A stretch of DNA of 64,000 nt from Eucalyptus grandis. Lineage: Eukaryota > Streptophyta > Magnoliopsida > Myrtales > Myrtaceae. Shown one piece after another: positions 1 through 17,252 of this stretch; position 1 is the first letter of the stretch, and every line of letters starts with the position of its first letter. The notes beneath the pieces were generated by a model, which had not been told where the DNA came from, did not search any database, and worked only from the letters and a program-made list of their open reading frames with translations. The translations under genes and the position numbers were made by a program. The DNA is taken from contig NC_052621.1 in the NCBI RefSeq assembly GCF_016545825.1, positions 13,602,199 to 13,666,198 of the forward strand, read 5' to 3'.

Positions 1-812
1 GTTCATACTACGTGTTTTCTTTTCTTCTTTTTTTTCTTTTTTTTGGCAATGTCCCAAATTCTGTAAATTTTCTAGTATACATGTCTAATTAATTTGAGAC
101 TAGAAGAAATGTTTCCACTTCAACTTTTTGGTGCATGCTTATGTGCATCATTTTCAGGAAAAATACGTGAACAAAGGATCCGGACTATCTGAGCTGCAAG
201 AAGGAGCGCAAGGAATACAAGGACGGTCAATGTGCGGTGACCACATGCGGCGGCACTTTGACGTTCACGTTGTAAACATCAGAACCGACATTGAGTTTGT
301 GCTGTTCGCGGGGGAGTTCGCCACACCATCCATATCGAAGAGATCGAACTCTTTGACAATTGCTGACCCGAACCAACCGCTCTATGGCCATCTCTCCAGC
401 ATTGACTCGACCGGGACCTCAGTAAGCCCTCAATTGGCTACCAACCGGTGTGTCGAGCTCGCGTGGGTCGTGTTGCCAACATTTGGCTCTATGGATGTCA
501 TGAAAAATGTCAATTATGTCATTAGCAATGAAGTCAGTGGTACCATGCCTGCATGACCCGCTGCGCCTGAGCGTGGGATAACTGTTTGCATAAAACACTC
601 GAAATCAATGCAGACTGCAAATGGTAATCATACACGCTTTATTCTGCAGATGAAAATTACATGGGCTAGCGGAGGCAAGGAACCCCAGGAGGGGCAATAT
701 GGAGATGTAATGGACTTGTTCCTTACGATAATTGTCCATGAATTCACAACATTAGGTAGATGACAGAGCACTGACAAATACTTCTATATGCCTTAGTTCT
801 TAAAGTAGCGAG
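1..812 (+). pseudogene. Purple acid phosphatase fragment P1, unit A (exon 3 and part of exon 4)
   Basis: Remnant of a PAP gene. Positions 158-421 match exon 3 of the full gene P3 (24277-24542), encoding the N-terminal beta-sandwich region with RTDIEFVLFAG and PNQPLYGHLSSIDSTGTS; the intron boundaries cag/G and TCA/gtaagc survive. The exon carries a 1-bp insertion near 175, a 3-bp loss and a 1-bp loss near 264 that brings in a TAA stop. Positions 650-706 match the start of exon 4 (ITWASGGKEPQ), and the sequence then jumps to intron 5 of the parent gene. Homology to PAP ends near 812, where the peroxidase 3' flank begins. It has no metal-binding exons and cannot make a phosphatase. Confidence 0.85.
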
Positions 813-858
813 TCGGGGAAGAAATTTTTATTCCCATCAGGTGAAGACAATTATTGTC

Positions 859-6932
<6,074 letters not shown>

Positions 6933-7005
6933 TGGCAATGTCACAATACAAGCCAGAGAAGTGTGAAGGATTTTTGCGTGGATGACGGTTGACCGCATCG
7001 GGGTT

Positions 7006-7013
7006 TCATATAG
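7006..7013 (-). promoter_or_regulatory. TATA-like box of peroxidase, unit A
   Basis: Minus strand reads CTATATGA about 75 bp upstream of the ATG at 6932. In unit B the same place reads CTATATAAA, a better TATA consensus. Position and conservation support it; no expression evidence. Confidence 0.5.
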
Positions 7014-7159
7014 TAGAGAGCTAGAGAGACCCACGAGATTGTCCATGGACAGGCAGGCAAAATTGAGTTCCTCCTCATCAAGAAGTAGAGGTTTTCCATC
7101 TACGTCTCTTTCCGGGGAGGACAAAAACGGTGGTTGCTCTGTACAAGCGAACCCCATTA

Positions 7160-8634
7160 ATGGATGATCGACTCCGGATGGTCATTACTGGATTAAGAAG
7201 CGCAAAACGGGAGTCGAAGAGTTTTGTCTACTAATTAAGCGACATGGCAACATTAGGATCGGATGTTTAGCCCAATTAGACCCGTACACTGTTGATGAAC
7301 TTCTTCAAATAGCCAAGGTAATCTCGACAAGACAATTTCATTTGTTTTTACGACGAACGACAAAATATAGAAGAAGAGAGACAAAGGGAATATAAAGTTC
7401 GTGCGTATCCGAATCAGCACAATCGTGAGTTGATGACGGTGGCTGACTAATCAAACTCTGTAACATTATCTTTGTCCGTAGATTTTTCTTTGCTCTGTCG
7501 GTGTTTGTTCGTGCGGTTGTATTACATGGGTGTTATGTGCACCCTTGACCTGCGAGAAGACTTCATTGAGTTACTATGGGCTAGTTTTTCAATCACTGTC
7601 GATGTCGAGCTAGATCGGACGAAGCCCTCGATAGTCAGGACCTCTCTTTCCGTTTCTTTGCAAATTATGAGGTCAATCATAAAAATCTCTTTCTATTGAA
7701 ATTGTTATCCAAGGCAGGTTTATTAGGTTTTTCTATTTTCATGTACATGTTTGCCTTTGGTCTCTATATTTTGACTTCATTAACCGAGAGAATGATCTTT
7801 GGCCACAGGAACTTGCGGGCACGGCACTATGCAAATTGGTTTTCAGTACCAATAGATCTTCCTGCGAGTAAAGTTTGGTGACATGCTCATGCGCCCTCGT
7901 GATTCGACTTGAGCTCAAGGCACGCACTATTCAAGGCTGGTCCTGCCTGATACCATCGCGACTCGACGCGATTGACTGGATTTATTCTGTTTGTTGAATG
8001 GTCATAAAAGAAAGTAAAAGGAGAATTTTTGCATCTTAAGAATTGTAAAGTAGGTTTTCAGGCTTCGAAAGCCCTGGGGAACCACCCTGTTCGCATCCCC
8101 ATAGACCTTAGCAGAGGAACTCGAAGTGCTCGATTTCACCGATGCCAAAAGTAGCAAGACGTGCATTTAGACAGCGTCAGTTTTCAATAGAAAAACAACA
8201 TATGACATGTATGATTCAATGACTCTTTTTACATAGTGCGGAGGATTACATGGCCCATATGTATTTAGACAAACGAATGGATGTTGCTGAGTTGGCTTGA
8301 AATGAATGACCACTGTACGTTAATCTGTCGGCAGGTTTCAGCTTGCTCGACCCTGCAGCAGCTTGACTTGGTGTTATTCTTAAGTCCGAACAGCGGCTTC
8401 CGACTCTGCTTCTCTCTAAAAAAAAAGTCTACGCTTTTGGGAGTGAAATTTACTACAGGCTTATTTTGTATATTGGACAATTGCTACGGCCCTTGAGGAT
8501 ATGTCTAATGGACGCCACTCCATCGCAGTTATTAAGTCAAAATGATCCAGTTTATATTCACAATCACGTTGAGCATTAAAAAAGAAAAGAGAAAAATCAA
8601 TTCTTTGATCATGTGTTTGCAAAAGAATATATAT

Positions 8635-8686
<52 letters not shown>

Positions 8687-10198
8687 TGACTATTAAAAAA
8701 TCATTCAATTTTTAAATCATGTGTTTGCACCCAGATAGAGAGAGACTAGTGGGGATATTGAATCAATCAGTGCAAAAACATATTATGCGGATAGTGTATA
8801 TGATGTGTCAAAAATTCGATGTGTCTTTATGGAGAGAGAGAGAGAGAGATTTTTTTTTTTTTTTATTACTTCGAGAATGTCTTCTAGTATTTGGTACTTA
8901 GTGTTTATTTGTTAACATACAAGAGAATATTATATAATATTCTATTATTGGAATTTTTACTCAACATTGGTTGTCTAACCACGATCGGTTACAGATCAAG
9001 AGGGAGCGGTATAGATTGCTTCAACTTCATTACAGATAGAAAGGAGTGATGCATTCTTAAATTTCTCTATCTTGTTCTTTTACATTCTTTGAGCTTGGTC
9101 CATAGGAAGATTATGATATTGACTGCATGCACCTTTCTACGCAAGAGGTGAATATTTTTCACGGAAGACTAATAGTGTTGCTTACACAATCTTATGAAGA
9201 CTCTTCAACGACTTGTTGGGTTTGAGCCTAACCTTTCCTTTATCCAGCCTTTATAGGCAAGACTAAATCCACCTTCCCAAATTGAAGAAAGGTACACAAC
9301 CTCCTGTGAGAACAAAGATTCATAATAATACTTTTTTCTTTTTATTGCCTAGCTCCGAGTGGTCGCATTTGAAACTTCACGCTTCTTAACGTGCACCCCA
9401 ATTGTTTTACCATTTATCCAAGGAGTTAGTCGTTGGTTAACACGATTTAAGATTACTGTAGAAGCCAGACTGAGGCAAATGCGTTGGTATGTAGCATGAG
9501 CTTAGAACTAATATATATGAAAGAGGAGTTCTTATTTATTAAACCTTATCCTCTTGTCCATTCCCTCTGGTTAATTGAACTTGAGACATTTCACAAAAAG
9601 AGCTCTTATTTATAAATATGTAGAAATAAATTAAACATATTCGATAATACTTTACATAATAAATTTTATTGTGAAAATGGGTGCTGTGGTGTATATTATA
9701 TCTTGTCAAATACCTCCAAAGTTGTAGCTAAGAAGTTGCCTCACCCATACCCAATATTAAAATTTACCAATTACTAAAGCCACAAGTTACATATCTTTTC
9801 AGTGCATTTGAACCGCGGAGACATAAAATTGGCTCTAAATTTATCAAATTGTATCGAGTCAATTTGTTTACTTAAATATGTCTAAAAGTGTCATAGATGG
9901 ATTTAAAAAATACAATGTACATGACACATTTATTATTCATGCGGAGACAAGTTGATCCAATTATAATACAAACACATTGAATCTTATAATGAACACATTT
10001 AATTAGGTGGTTGTACTGAAATTTATCAAATCTACATAGGAAGAATTGTGCTAAATTTTTCATATGACGAGGATAACCATCCAAAGTTTTGTAGTCCTCC
10101 GTAGTAGTGTCCAAAAATTAAAGTTTGATCCAATTTCCCATGATAGAAAGAAAAACTAGGTTAATCCTCATGAAGAAATAGTTAAACCATGGGATAAT
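7160..10198. other. Spacer between peroxidase and subtilase, no gene recognised
   Basis: About 3 kb of AT-rich spacer. It holds a (TA)n tract at 8627-8680, a GA/T-run at 8832-8864, and at 7600-7675 a short stretch (gatgtcgagctagatcgg onward) that recurs near 29245 and 28665 in the PAP 3' flank, so part of the spacer derives from the PAP array. Short open frames here are not conserved in any recognisable family. The matching unit B spacer is 33930-36953. Confidence 0.7.
8627..8680. repeat. (TA)n microsatellite, unit A
   Basis: Almost uninterrupted TA repeat of about 54 bp. Unit B has a shorter tract followed by GTAT repeats at 35391-35446, showing length change since duplication. Confidence 0.9.
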
Positions 10199-10508
10199 GA
10201 CACAAATAGTCTCTGAATGTTTGCCAAATGTGCAATGTAGTCTTTGAACTTTTAGTTTTTTTTTAATACGGTCCCTACACTTTAGCCTAACTTTAAATAT
10301 GGTCCCTTAACTTTTAATTTGTTCAATGTAATCCTAAACTTTTGGTACATATTTAATGTAATCCTTGAACTATATCAAAATATTCAATGTACCAAAAGTT
10401 GAGAGATCATATTAAACATTGGGTTAAAGTTTAGGGATCACATTAAACAAATTAAAAGTTTAGGGAGCACATTGCACATTCAACGTAAATTTAGGGATCA
10501 TTTGCGTC
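10199..10508. mobile_element. MITE-like hairpin element, unit A
   Basis: About 310 bp that folds back on itself almost end to end. The left end gacacaaatagtctctgaat pairs with the right end (reverse complement GACGCAAATGATCCCTAAAT), and the centre has cttttggtacat facing atgtaccaaaag (about 10336-10400). It has no coding capacity. The structure fits a non-autonomous inverted-repeat transposon; the family is not determined. The same element sits at 36954-37264. Confidence 0.7.
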
Positions 10509-10706
10509 AATTTAACAATTTCCCTTAAATCATGGATCAAAATAAATAAGAGGTGAACAATGGCAATGTTCTCAAAGGCAAATTCAAGTCTGAAATGGGT
10601 CATTGCCCTCTAGATTATTCAAGACGCAAACATAGAGAGAAAAAATAATCACCATCTTTATCGACTTCATGTTTTGAACCACAAAAACCGCAGACTCTGC
10701 CTGTGG

Positions 10707-12980
10707 TCACTCAAACACAATAGCTATAGGGGTCCGAACCGAATGCCGAGCAGAGACCCACGTGATTGCCCCCTGAGCATACGGCGACGGCGCTTTCGAG
10801 TCAACTTCCCTCGTAAAGTCAACCCGGTAACTCGCTGTCTGGTTCGCCTCTGTGAACACGAGTTCACGCGGGTACACGCCAATGAGACCGGACCCTTGAT
10901 CGGGTCGACGACTGACTGGTAACGCGACTTTGCGGGTCCGACGTTTTTCACCGTCCTTGTCACACTCACGTTCGTCACCGAAGGCTTGAAGCTCACGGTG
11001 ATCGATGGATAGTTGAGCTGGTAATCAGGTATGCTCCCTATGCTCGAGCAGTTGACTTTTTTTTTTAACTATAACCTCGATTTGGGACTCGTTGGAGATG
11101 AGCCCACAAAGGTAAGGGATGTAATCTTGCGGTCCATCGTCGTAAACGAGACCCGGGTCGACGGCCTTCGATGGGTTGATGTGTCCTGCGCCTGTGGCGA
11201 AAATGTCCGCTGGATGGAGTGTCTCGTCCACGATGGGTCGGCCCTCCATGTTGAAGGTGGTGGAAGTGGTCATGATGGCGGACTTGATGGCTTCTGGCGA
11301 CCAATTGGGGTGCGTGCTCTTGAGCAGCGCCGCCACACCACTGAGGTGGGGGCAGGACATGGAGGTCCCGGAGATCACGTTGAATAAGTTCGTAGAATTG
11401 TCTAAAGGAAATGGCCAACCAGCGAGAATGTTCAGGCCCGGGCCGATGATGTCTGGTTTGAGGATGCCTGGGCTTTGGCGGTTGGGGCCGCGGGAAGAGA
11501 ATGATGCTACAGCCGGGGCGACCGATCTCCTGATGATGTGCGTGCCTTTGAATAGGATCGTGGCCATTGGTGTTGACGCTGTGTTAAAGTATCTCTTGAT
11601 CTCTCTCCCCGCGACATAGCTCACTTCCACCGCGGGTAGGACATGCGCATCAGCCAGTGTGGTGTATCCGTCAGTGGGACCGTTCACGAGGATCATGGCC
11701 ACACCACCTCTATCCTTGACCTCTTGACCTGCTACGACTGGCTCAGTACTTCCTAAGTCGCACACAACCACTTTCCCTCGAATGTCCGAGCGAAACCTTA
11801 GTGATCCTTTACCGCAGTCCTGGATGCGATCATCTATTTCTGGATAAATTAGGGGAAGTAGTGCCGGATGGAAGTTGTGCGGTTGGTACAAGGTCTCCCC
11901 ATCGAACTCTAGCCCATTCCCCAGCCGCGCTGTGGCCTCTATGCTACGGTCGATGCTGCTCGCACCCACAGTGAGAATCCACGGAGCCTCGTTTGACAAT
12001 GAGGTGTTGTATGGCCCTGAATTCCCCGCGGAGCAGCTGACGAAGATGCCCTTTTGGGTGGCGGCAAATGCACCCTGCGCAATCCAGTCTTTGAAGAACG
12101 GTTTGGAATTTCCTCCTAAAGAGACGGAAAGCACATCGACACCGTCCTCGATGGCGGCGTCGAACCCAGCCAATATACTGCTTGCAGGGCAACCGTCATC
12201 TACGCAAACCTTGTACATTGCCAAATGTGCAAGAGGCGCCATGCCTACGGCCGTGCCTTTTGCATTACCGAGCGCGCTGGCATCCCTCACAAAAGCACCG
12301 GCAGCTGTGCTGGAAGTGTGCGTGCCATGCCCAGTATCATCATATGGTGGAACGGCCTGCGTGGCGTTGATCGGGTTGATGAAAGACCTCGCACCGATGA
12401 GCTTGTTGTTGCAGGACGTGCCGTTGAAGTCACACCTCCCCTTCCATTTGGCTGGGGGTGGAGGCACCCCCTCGTCGTTGAAGGAAGGGTGCTCCGGGAA
12501 AACCCCTGAGTCCAGTAGTCCGATGATCACGCCCTTACCAAAGTTCGAGTCCTTCCAGAAGCCGACTCCTTGGTGCAATCCCAGGAAGTCGGGGGTGCGA
12601 GTTGTGTGTAGAGAAAGCACCTCCTCCGGGTGTACCTGCAAAACACCGTCCTTCTCCTGAACGGCTTTAGCTTCCTCGGCGGTCAATTTGGCTGCGAACC
12701 CGGATAGCGCATGCTGGTACGAGTGAACCATTCTTTGCTCTTGGTTAGAGCTGGCTGCTGTGGTGGGTAAAAAGGACCGATACAAAGAATCGAGATCCTC
12801 TACGGTAGCGAAATGTTTGTCCGTCGGCTTTCGTACTTGGATAATGTAAGTTGACAATGAGCTCCTTGTATCAGCTACTGCCATAGCAGCATTAGCTGGG
12901 GAAATGCTTAGAATGTAAATGATACCGAGAATTAAAATTATCAAGGTGGTCGGAGACAATTTGCATTTCTGATCTTCCAT
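10707..12980 (-). CDS. Subtilisin-like serine protease (SBT1 type), unit A, frameshifted near C-terminus
   Basis: Secreted, intronless plant subtilase of about 757 residues counting through two frameshifts. Start chosen at 12980 ([10 protein letters not shown]) because a TATA box at 13031-13039 lies downstream of the alternative in-frame ATG at 13073. Order: signal peptide (about 1-33, hydrophobic [14 protein letters not shown]), I9 propeptide (about 44-125, STYIIQV to [13 protein letters not shown]), S8 catalytic domain with Asp157 (GLLDSG), His218 (GHGTH), oxyanion Asn320 (SAGNSGP) and Ser540 (SGTSMSCPH), a PA domain inserted at about 375-470, and a C-terminal Fn3-like domain ([10 protein letters not shown]). 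The open frame runs 651 residues. A T10 run at 11057-11066 (T9 in unit B) and a missing T near 10880 put the Fn3 part out of frame. These are homopolymer-type differences, so sequencing error is possible. Confidence 0.9.
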
Positions 12981-13030
12981 CTCAAATTTGAAGAAGAAAC
13001 AGTACCTTTTGTTTCCGAGTTCTGTGTCGA

Positions 13031-13039
13031 TAGTATATA
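13031..13039 (-). promoter_or_regulatory. TATA box of subtilase, unit A
   Basis: Minus strand CCTATATAC about 50 bp upstream of the ATG at 12980. It supports that start over the in-frame ATG at 13073, which lies upstream of the box. The same sequence is at 39785-39793 in unit B. Confidence 0.55.
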
Positions 13040-13728
13040 GGAGAAGCAAAATGAAGAAATGCATTGTTCTCATGACCCTCCGGAAGCCAATATTGGTACT
13101 TTTTCTCTTTTGGAAGAAAACTATCCTTAGAAAGAAAACTATCCGTGGTGATTTTTATTTCTTAACATGCATATGCATGTCCATGTTAGAATTGCATAAG
13201 ATCTGTTATAATCCTCAAGGACAAAGGGCACCTTCCATAAAAATTTAAGATAGAGTAGACTAGTGTATCGAAGGAAATATAAACATGCAGCAAATCCTAA
13301 ATAAATTATTTTCCTCAAATGAGCTTCTGAGCAATAAGAAACAAAGTAAATAAGGAAAAGAGAAGAAAAGGAAAAAAAATTCTAAAAATATTAAAATACT
13401 ATTGCAAATTACCCGCATTAGTGTTGATTGTGCCATGTGAGATGTCTAGCATTCATATTAGCAATTTTCGACTAAAATTAATCGGATTGAGTAAATTGAC
13501 AATACTTGAAAAGGTTTATGACTTAATTAGCAAAATTAAAGATTTAAGACTGAATTGATAAAAGTACAATAAATTTAGAACATATTGGACAATTTTCCCT
13601 CCAACAAGTTGCTTGTCCAAGTTGGTCCATTGCTCAAATTTCTATTTATTCTCACTCGATCATTATTTTGTACCTATCTTAATTTGCATACTTGATATTA
13701 TCACCACCGAGTTTGATGTAAAATAGTA

Positions 13729-14462
13729 GGGAAACGTGTTAAAAAAAGTCATAAGCCTTTTTGTGCAAATTTAGTCATAAACTTTTATATTTTGTGCCAA
13801 TTTAGTCATTTTTGGACAATTTTGGCTAGATTTTGCTAAATGGATGTCGACCAGTTAATGTGGCTTGATCGGCGTTGACGTAGATAAATTTTAATAATAT
13901 TTTGATATTTTAGATTTTTTTATTATTTTTTTTCTTCTCCTTTTTCTTCCAGTCGCTCGCTGGACCTTAGGGATTGACTTGAGGCGACAATTGTTGAGGT
14001 TGACCTCGCCAGCCATTGGCAAGCCTCATTGACCACCTCACCAATGGCCTTGAGGGTGGCCTCGCATTGGCTAGCGAGCCTCACCCTTGCCGGTGCCGCC
14101 TAGGCTGCGATCTGACAAGGGTGAGCCTTGCCACCCACCTTGCGGCCACTGGTGAGGTGGCCGGCAAGGTTGGCCTTGACCTTGTCGAACTAGAGGAATG
14201 AGGAGAGAAGCAAAAAAGAAAAAGAATAATTTTTTTAAAATAATAAAAAAATATTTAAAATATTAAAATATTATTAAAAATTGTCCATGTTAGCACCGAT
14301 CAAGTCATGTTAGCCGCTTGATACCCAATCAGCAAAATCCGATTGAAATTGACTGAGAATGACTGAATCGGCACTAAGTAAAAAGATTTATGACTAAATT
14401 GGCATTAAAAAAATTATGACGAAATTGGCATAAATGCAAAAGGTTTTTTGAACACTTCTCCC
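13729..14462. mobile_element. MULE-like long-TIR element with 9-10 bp target duplication, unit A
   Basis: 734 bp element with terminal inverted repeats of roughly 190 bp (left GGGAAACGTGTTAAAAAAAG, right end reverse complement GGGAGAAGTGTTCAAAAAAC) around a GC-rich core (about 13950-14190). Flanked by taaaatagta at 13719-13728 and 14463-14472. The homologous PAP flank at 20640-20650 is an empty site with one taaaatagta-like copy, so the insertion and its 9-10 bp duplication are directly visible. Long TIRs and a 9-10 bp duplication are Mutator-like features. No transposase. Half-elements of the same family are at 21390-21701, 40340-40646 and 54578-54896. Confidence 0.75.
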
Positions 14463-14472
14463 TAAAATAGTA

Positions 14473-15143
14473 TGCTCTAGCGATGAAATACAAAAATGCG
14501 AATGCACAATATTGATATTTGGTTTAGGGATTGGGTCGATTCCTAATTTTTTATGTAGTGAATGATTCGGCGAGTCAAAATTTAAGTATCAACAATTTAT
14601 TAATTAACTTCAACAACGCCAAATAATCCTAGGAGCATCTAGAGGATGAGTTCATTTGTTTATTATCTAGCCAAAATGCATTTATTGCATGCTCTATGCA
14701 TTCATATTAACGCTATTCAAATTACTTGACTTTGGTGCCGTCCAATGGCTCTTTTCAACGTGCAAAATGCCACAGCGAAAGAAGATGCACAAGCTGGTCC
14801 ATTCAAAATGACATCAACCATGAACACAAAATCATCAATAGGTTGCTAGCTACTAGAAGCAGCTAATCCAGTTGGCATTGGATAGAATTAACAAATCTAA
14901 GCTCCGGACCGAACTTTTGGAAGTAAGAAAACTCACTCCTAGTTAATACATTCCTGAAGAAGTGATGAACTATTGGCAACTCTACATATGTCAACGTCAA
15001 GAAACATGGTACCCTCTTCATTATTTGTTATTCTTTAAGGTAAATAATATCCTCCTCTATAAAAAGCGTATATACTTAATATACTTCCATAGGTATGAGA
15101 TCCTAAACATTCAACTTACACTTCGACACTTCAAACGCATCCC

Positions 15144-15189
<46 letters not shown>

Positions 15190-15220
15190 TGAATCATACC
15201 TCTCTTTCTTGTAAGATACA
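14473..15220 (+). promoter_or_regulatory. Duplicated PAP promoter and 5' UTR of P2, unit A
   Basis: Matches the P3 upstream region (20640-22240) apart from a TE present only in P3. It ends with a TATA box ctataaaaag at 15057-15066, the gatcctaaacattcaac block, a (CT)n tract at 15149-15188 and the 5' UTR piece tacctctctttcttgtaa. In P3 these elements lead into the start codon; here they are joined at about 15222 to intron 6 sequence, so the promoter drives no intact gene. Confidence 0.65.
15149..15188 (+). repeat. (CT)n tract in PAP 5' UTR, unit A P2
   Basis: About 40 bp of CT repeats at the place where P3 also has a CT tract (22181-22201). Unit B P2 has about 75 bp (41197-41272). Pyrimidine tracts are common in plant 5' leaders. 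Confidence 0.85.
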
Positions 15221-15221
15221 A

Positions 15222-17252
15222 AGAAGGGACAAATATGCCACGACTGGGGTGGAGTATCATCTTGAGACCAGCTCTCCATGAAACATTATTGGCACTCCAA
15301 ATTCATCTGAATAAACCGAAGTGGCACATACTAAGCTGTCTGTAAGAATTCAAACTCCTGATTATGAAGGTATCCTAAAATGTGACTATATGATTTTATA
15401 GCCTCGCTCCGTACCAGTGGCAAAGGCAGTGTCGGGTGATGTGGACTCGGGCAATTTGGACGCCATCTTCCATGTCGGAGACATAAGCTACGCCCCCGGC
15501 TTCTTAGTGGAGTGGAATTTCTTCCTCCACTCATCAGCCCTGTTGCTCCCCGAGTTTCCCACATGTCTGCAATCAGAAGCCATGAAAGGTAACTATCTCG
15601 GGTTGATATGCGTCCCTTCCAGTGCAATAAACAGCTGAACCAACATAATTAGCAGCATGAGTCGAAGATGATTTCTAATTTTCTTTCATATGAAGAGATT
15701 ACAGGGCCCCGGATCCATGTACTTAACTCTGGACTCCAGTGGGGAATGCGGCGTTGCCTATGAGACATTGTATGCCAACCCCAGTGAAGTACAAGCCATG
15801 GTATTCCATAGAACAAGCCAGTGTTCATTTTACCGTGATTTCAACCAAACACGACTGGTCCGAGAATTCAGATCAGGTAAGGGCAATCAAGTTGAACACT
15901 TCTGGTATCACATTTTCATGTCAATGAGCTGACATTTTTATGTCATAAGAATGTCATGTTGTCAGTATCAATGGATGAGAGGGAACATGGCTTCAATCGA
16001 CTGATCTAAAACTCCTTGGTTAGTTTTCACGGGGAAAGTACATTTGCTTCTCGATGATTGCGAGTTTCACTAATTGATTTTGCGTACTCTCAAACTAAAA
16101 ACTTCTCAAGACAACAGAGATCAAGTGTAGCGGTTGGCGCCTGCAGGCACAGGCCCAGCCCATGTACATTTCTGGTTCCGAAGGAGGTGATGACCATAGG
16201 TTTCTTGATGCTGTAGAGCCCTTGCTATTGGACAACAAGGCAACCTTCTGCTTCTTAATTCCATTCGGATGTCGAATGATTTGCTGATCTGTACTCATCG
16301 AGCATTTGATATCAGAGGCTGACCTAGTTCTCTTCGGCCACGTTCCTAACTATGAAAGAACGTGCTCAGTTTACCAAAATCAGTGTAAAGCCGTGCCAAA
16401 GTAAGATCAAAGCGGGGTCGATAGTGCACCTGTGCAAGTGGTTATTGGTATGGCCGGGTTCGGTCTGGATGACTTCCTAGATGAGATTAGAGTCTGTTCT
16501 CCTCACACCGTTGTAAATAGTAAACCAATATAGCTTTTTGTCTAAACCTGCACAATTCTTTGGCAATTTCTGAAAATCCGTCCTTGCATTCATCAGTGCT
16601 TAATCTCAATTCCATTTCCTGCATTTACATTGGCTGAATGTTGCTTAGCCAAACAATGCCATCTTAACAACACCTTTCGGATTTACGGGCCCTGAAATAT
16701 CCAGATTCCAGAGATTTTTAGCTTGCTGTTAAGAAATTAAATGCTGATTCTGCTGCTCATATCATTCAACTTGATACGGTTACATGGGGATTATCATTTT
16801 GGTTGCTCCCATGAATAAGATCTGTAGAAGTGAAGCCCCGTTGATTTTTTTGCAGCCAAGTGACTGGAGTTTGATAAGGATTTCCAAATTCGGCTATTTC
16901 ACAGGACATGCAACTCCAGAAGAGTTACAATTAAAGGTCAAAACTCTCGAATTTTCCGTTGCCCTTCCCACAATCATCATTCATTTTAGCTTTATGACTG
17001 CTTACTCGATTACATATGACTTCATTTGTTGAGAAATTGTTCTAGTTTGTTGTGATGCTTTGAAATTAGAAACTATGTACAGTTTCTGATGTCCTGTGCT
17101 CTAAGTAGAGTTTGGAACATTAAGCAGCTAGATGTTACTGCATTCATGACGACCGTGCTTACGTGCTCATTTGACTTCAATCTACGCCTTGCTTGCAGTA
17201 TGTGAATGCCGGCACGAGGAAGGTGGAAGACATCTTCCGCAACACCCGATAA
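15222..17252 (+). pseudogene. Purple acid phosphatase pseudogene P2, unit A (exons 7-13 only)
   Basis: C-terminal half of a PAP gene with exon/intron layout as in P3: exon 7 at 15402-15588, exon 8 at 15696-15876, then exons 9-12 and a final exon ending in TAA at 17250-17252 (RKVEDIFRNTR). Exons 1-6 are missing; the 5' UTR is fused to intron 6. Exon 7 keeps GDISYAPGF but has a 1-bp deletion near 15533 and GNHE reads RSHE, losing the metal-ligand Asn. Exon 11 keeps GHVPNYERT, so the GHxH His is now Pro; a Lys codon before DQSG is TAA; seven codons are deleted after GVD. It cannot form a binuclear metal centre. Confidence 0.87.

Noticed and set aside
8841..8870. GAGA repeat followed by T-run as a regulatory element
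   Set aside because: Simple low-complexity sequence far from any start codon; no support beyond composition.
11875..12660. Long open frame on the plus strand (261 residues) opposite the subtilase
   Set aside because: It is the antisense shadow of the subtilase; GC-rich codon positions keep the opposite strand open. No recognisable domain, and the same happens in unit B.
13949..14200. GC-rich palindromic core considered as a coding exon or structured RNA
   Set aside because: It lies inside a TIR-bounded transposable element with a target duplication, and recurs as a half-copy elsewhere in the window.
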